Shown here: positions 63,270 through 64,000 of the stretch, piece by piece
Layout: every line of letters starts with the position of its first letter
How positions within the stretch are numbered: position 1 is the first letter of the stretch
NCBI GenBank assembly: GCA_021792955.1
Contig: JAJYTP010000002.1
Location: 3,015 to 67,014 of the forward strand
Reading direction: 5' to 3'
DNA: 64,000 bases
Origin: an archaeon
GTDB taxonomy: Archaea; Thermoproteota; Nitrososphaeria; Conexivisphaerales; UBA164
Made by a program: the position numbers and the translations under genes
The notes under the pieces: generated by a model
Told to the model about the DNA's origin: nothing
Seen by the model: the letters and a program-made list of their open reading frames with translations, nothing else
Databases searched by the model: none

Positions 63270-63345
63270 GTAGCCGACGAACCTCATGAGGGATACTGGC
63301 ATGAAGCTCACGAGCTTTAGCGTGAGAGGATGCCACATGGTAAAA
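63270..63345 (+). pseudogene. IS200/IS605-type 3'-end relic, copy 5
   Basis: VADEPHEGYWHEAHEL then stop, followed by the intact hairpin CTCACG (63307-63312) / CGTGAG (63321-63326) and AGGATGCC. The best-preserved terminal hairpin of the five, with almost nothing of tnpB left. Confidence 0.6.
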
Positions 63346-63414
63346 CTTTACCGGAAGAAGTAGATAATTCAATATGTCGAAAGGTTTAAAGGGATCGATT
63401 GTGCATTTAAATAA

Positions 63415-63969
63415 ATGGTTAAGCTGGAATATGAGGACTCCTTCGTCAAAGCCGCTGGCATGCTGGGAGGAGAGGAATATGTACGCGTCGCTCGAGCCCT
63501 TCTTAATAATGTAGACGCCACCGATGAGGAAATAGCTAGCGCTACGGGTCTTAAAATAAATATAGTGAGGAGAGTGCTTTATGCGCTCTTTGAAAGGTCA
63601 CTTATAATAGGTATAAGGTTTAAGGACCCTAAAAAGGGCTGGTACGTATATAGATGGAAGGCGCAATCTGATGCAGTGGATACATTCCTGATGCGGGAGA
63701 GGAGAACCGTGCTTCAGAAGCTGACCGAAAGGCTGGAATATGAAAAATCAAACAGTTTTTATTATTGCGGCACACCTACCTGCAAGAAGAGAACGTTTGA
63801 AGAATCAATGATGGACCTCTTTAAGTGTCCAGAGTGCGGTAATACGCTTACACCATACGATAACTCAGAATTGATCAAGGCGATCGAGTGGAAGATAAAT
63901 CAGATAAACGAAGAAATGGAACAGAAAAAAAGGGAGACGGAGAAGCCGATAGCGCCAAAGGAAAAGTAA
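63415..63969 (+). CDS. tfe: Transcription factor E, alpha subunit
   Basis: 184 residues. An N-terminal extended winged helix (VRVARALLNNVDATDEEIASATGLKINIVRRVLYALFERSLI) and a zinc ribbon (YYCGTPTCKKRTFEESMMDLFKCPECG) make it the TFIIE-alpha homologue. The charged tail EEMEQKKRETEK follows. It stabilises the open promoter complex. ATG start 63415. Confidence 0.93.
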   Translation: MVKLEYEDSFVKAAGMLGGEEYVRVARALLNNVDATDEEIASATGLKINIVRRVLYALFERSLIIGIRFKDPKKGWYVYRWKAQSDAVDTFLMRERRTVLQKLTERLEYEKSNSFYYCGTPTCKKRTFEESMMDLFKCPECGNTLTPYDNSELIKAIEWKINQINEEMEQKKRETEKPIAPKEK

Positions 63970-64000
63970 CATCCCCATTGCTGGGCGCTAAAATTAGCTT

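Noticed and set aside
1..64000. CRISPR arrays or intact insertion sequences
   Set aside because: No regularly spaced direct repeats and no intact transposase or tnpB gene seen; only 3'-end relics.

Overview
The window reads as chromosomal DNA of a thermoplasmatal archaeon (class Thermoplasmata), probably an acidophilic, oxygen-respiring heterotroph. The evidence is archaeal information processing (TFE, RpoN, RpoK, large RFC subunit, topoisomerase VI, NurA/HerA, SRP19, class I lysyl-tRNA synthetase, archaeal-type GluRS and AlaRS), a VAT-type Cdc48 ATPase, class II HMG-CoA reductase, a cytochrome bd oxidase, and many genes whose start codon lies about 24-30 nt downstream of a TATA-like box. Such leaderless promoters are typical of the group. 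TTG starts are frequent. No CRISPR array and no intact insertion sequence was seen.

Layout. 1-2289: end of a molybdenum hydroxylase operon (large, FAD and [2Fe-2S] subunits). 2290-3232: gene-free, apparently decayed tract. 3233-9606: a GT4 glycosyltransferase, a DUF59 protein, a wHTH regulator divergent from hsp20-VAT (a heat-shock-like module), and a sugar-nucleotide epimerase. 9672-16757: LysRS, a TRAM protein, a PfkB kinase, a hotdog thioesterase, HMG-CoA reductase and cytochrome bd. 16893-24219: an unknown protein, a cis-prenyltransferase, a DUF373 membrane protein, then an HTH protein divergent from nurA-herA with a pair of matching palindromes between them. 24435-33792: the AmrS radical SAM enzyme, a macro domain protein, an ABC transporter with a fused permease, MptE, SRP19, two tandem four-helix membrane paralogues and S-adenosylhomocysteinase. 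34031-42950: the archaeal superoperon rpoN-eno-rpsB-MEMO followed by mevalonate kinase, isopentenyl phosphate kinase, type II IPP isomerase, prenyl diphosphate synthase and GluRS. 43387-53720: tRNA-Ser(GCU), glutamate 5-kinase, EndA, RfcL, AlaRS, RpoK, citramalate synthase, IlvD and a KH protein. 53717-64000: topoisomerase VI B and A, small membrane proteins, RqcH, uracil-DNA glycosylase, a metallophosphoesterase, an SDR and TFE.

Functional links. HMG-CoA reductase, the mevalonate kinase/IPK/Idi2/prenyl synthase cluster and the cis-prenyltransferase together cover much of archaeal lipid and polyprenol synthesis. CimA and IlvD form a branched-chain amino acid pair. Hsp20, VAT and their divergent regulator form a protein quality-control unit.

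The most unusual items are: an insertion in VAT D1 that looks like a duplication of part of its own helical lid; five scattered relics of IS200/IS605 3' ends, each with the tnpB tail and most with a terminal hairpin; twin 17-bp palindromes at the nurA-herA divergent promoter; an ABC ATPase with no conventional start codon for its conserved N-terminus; and an EndA lacking the expected catalytic histidine. All assignments come from reading the sequence without database searches.
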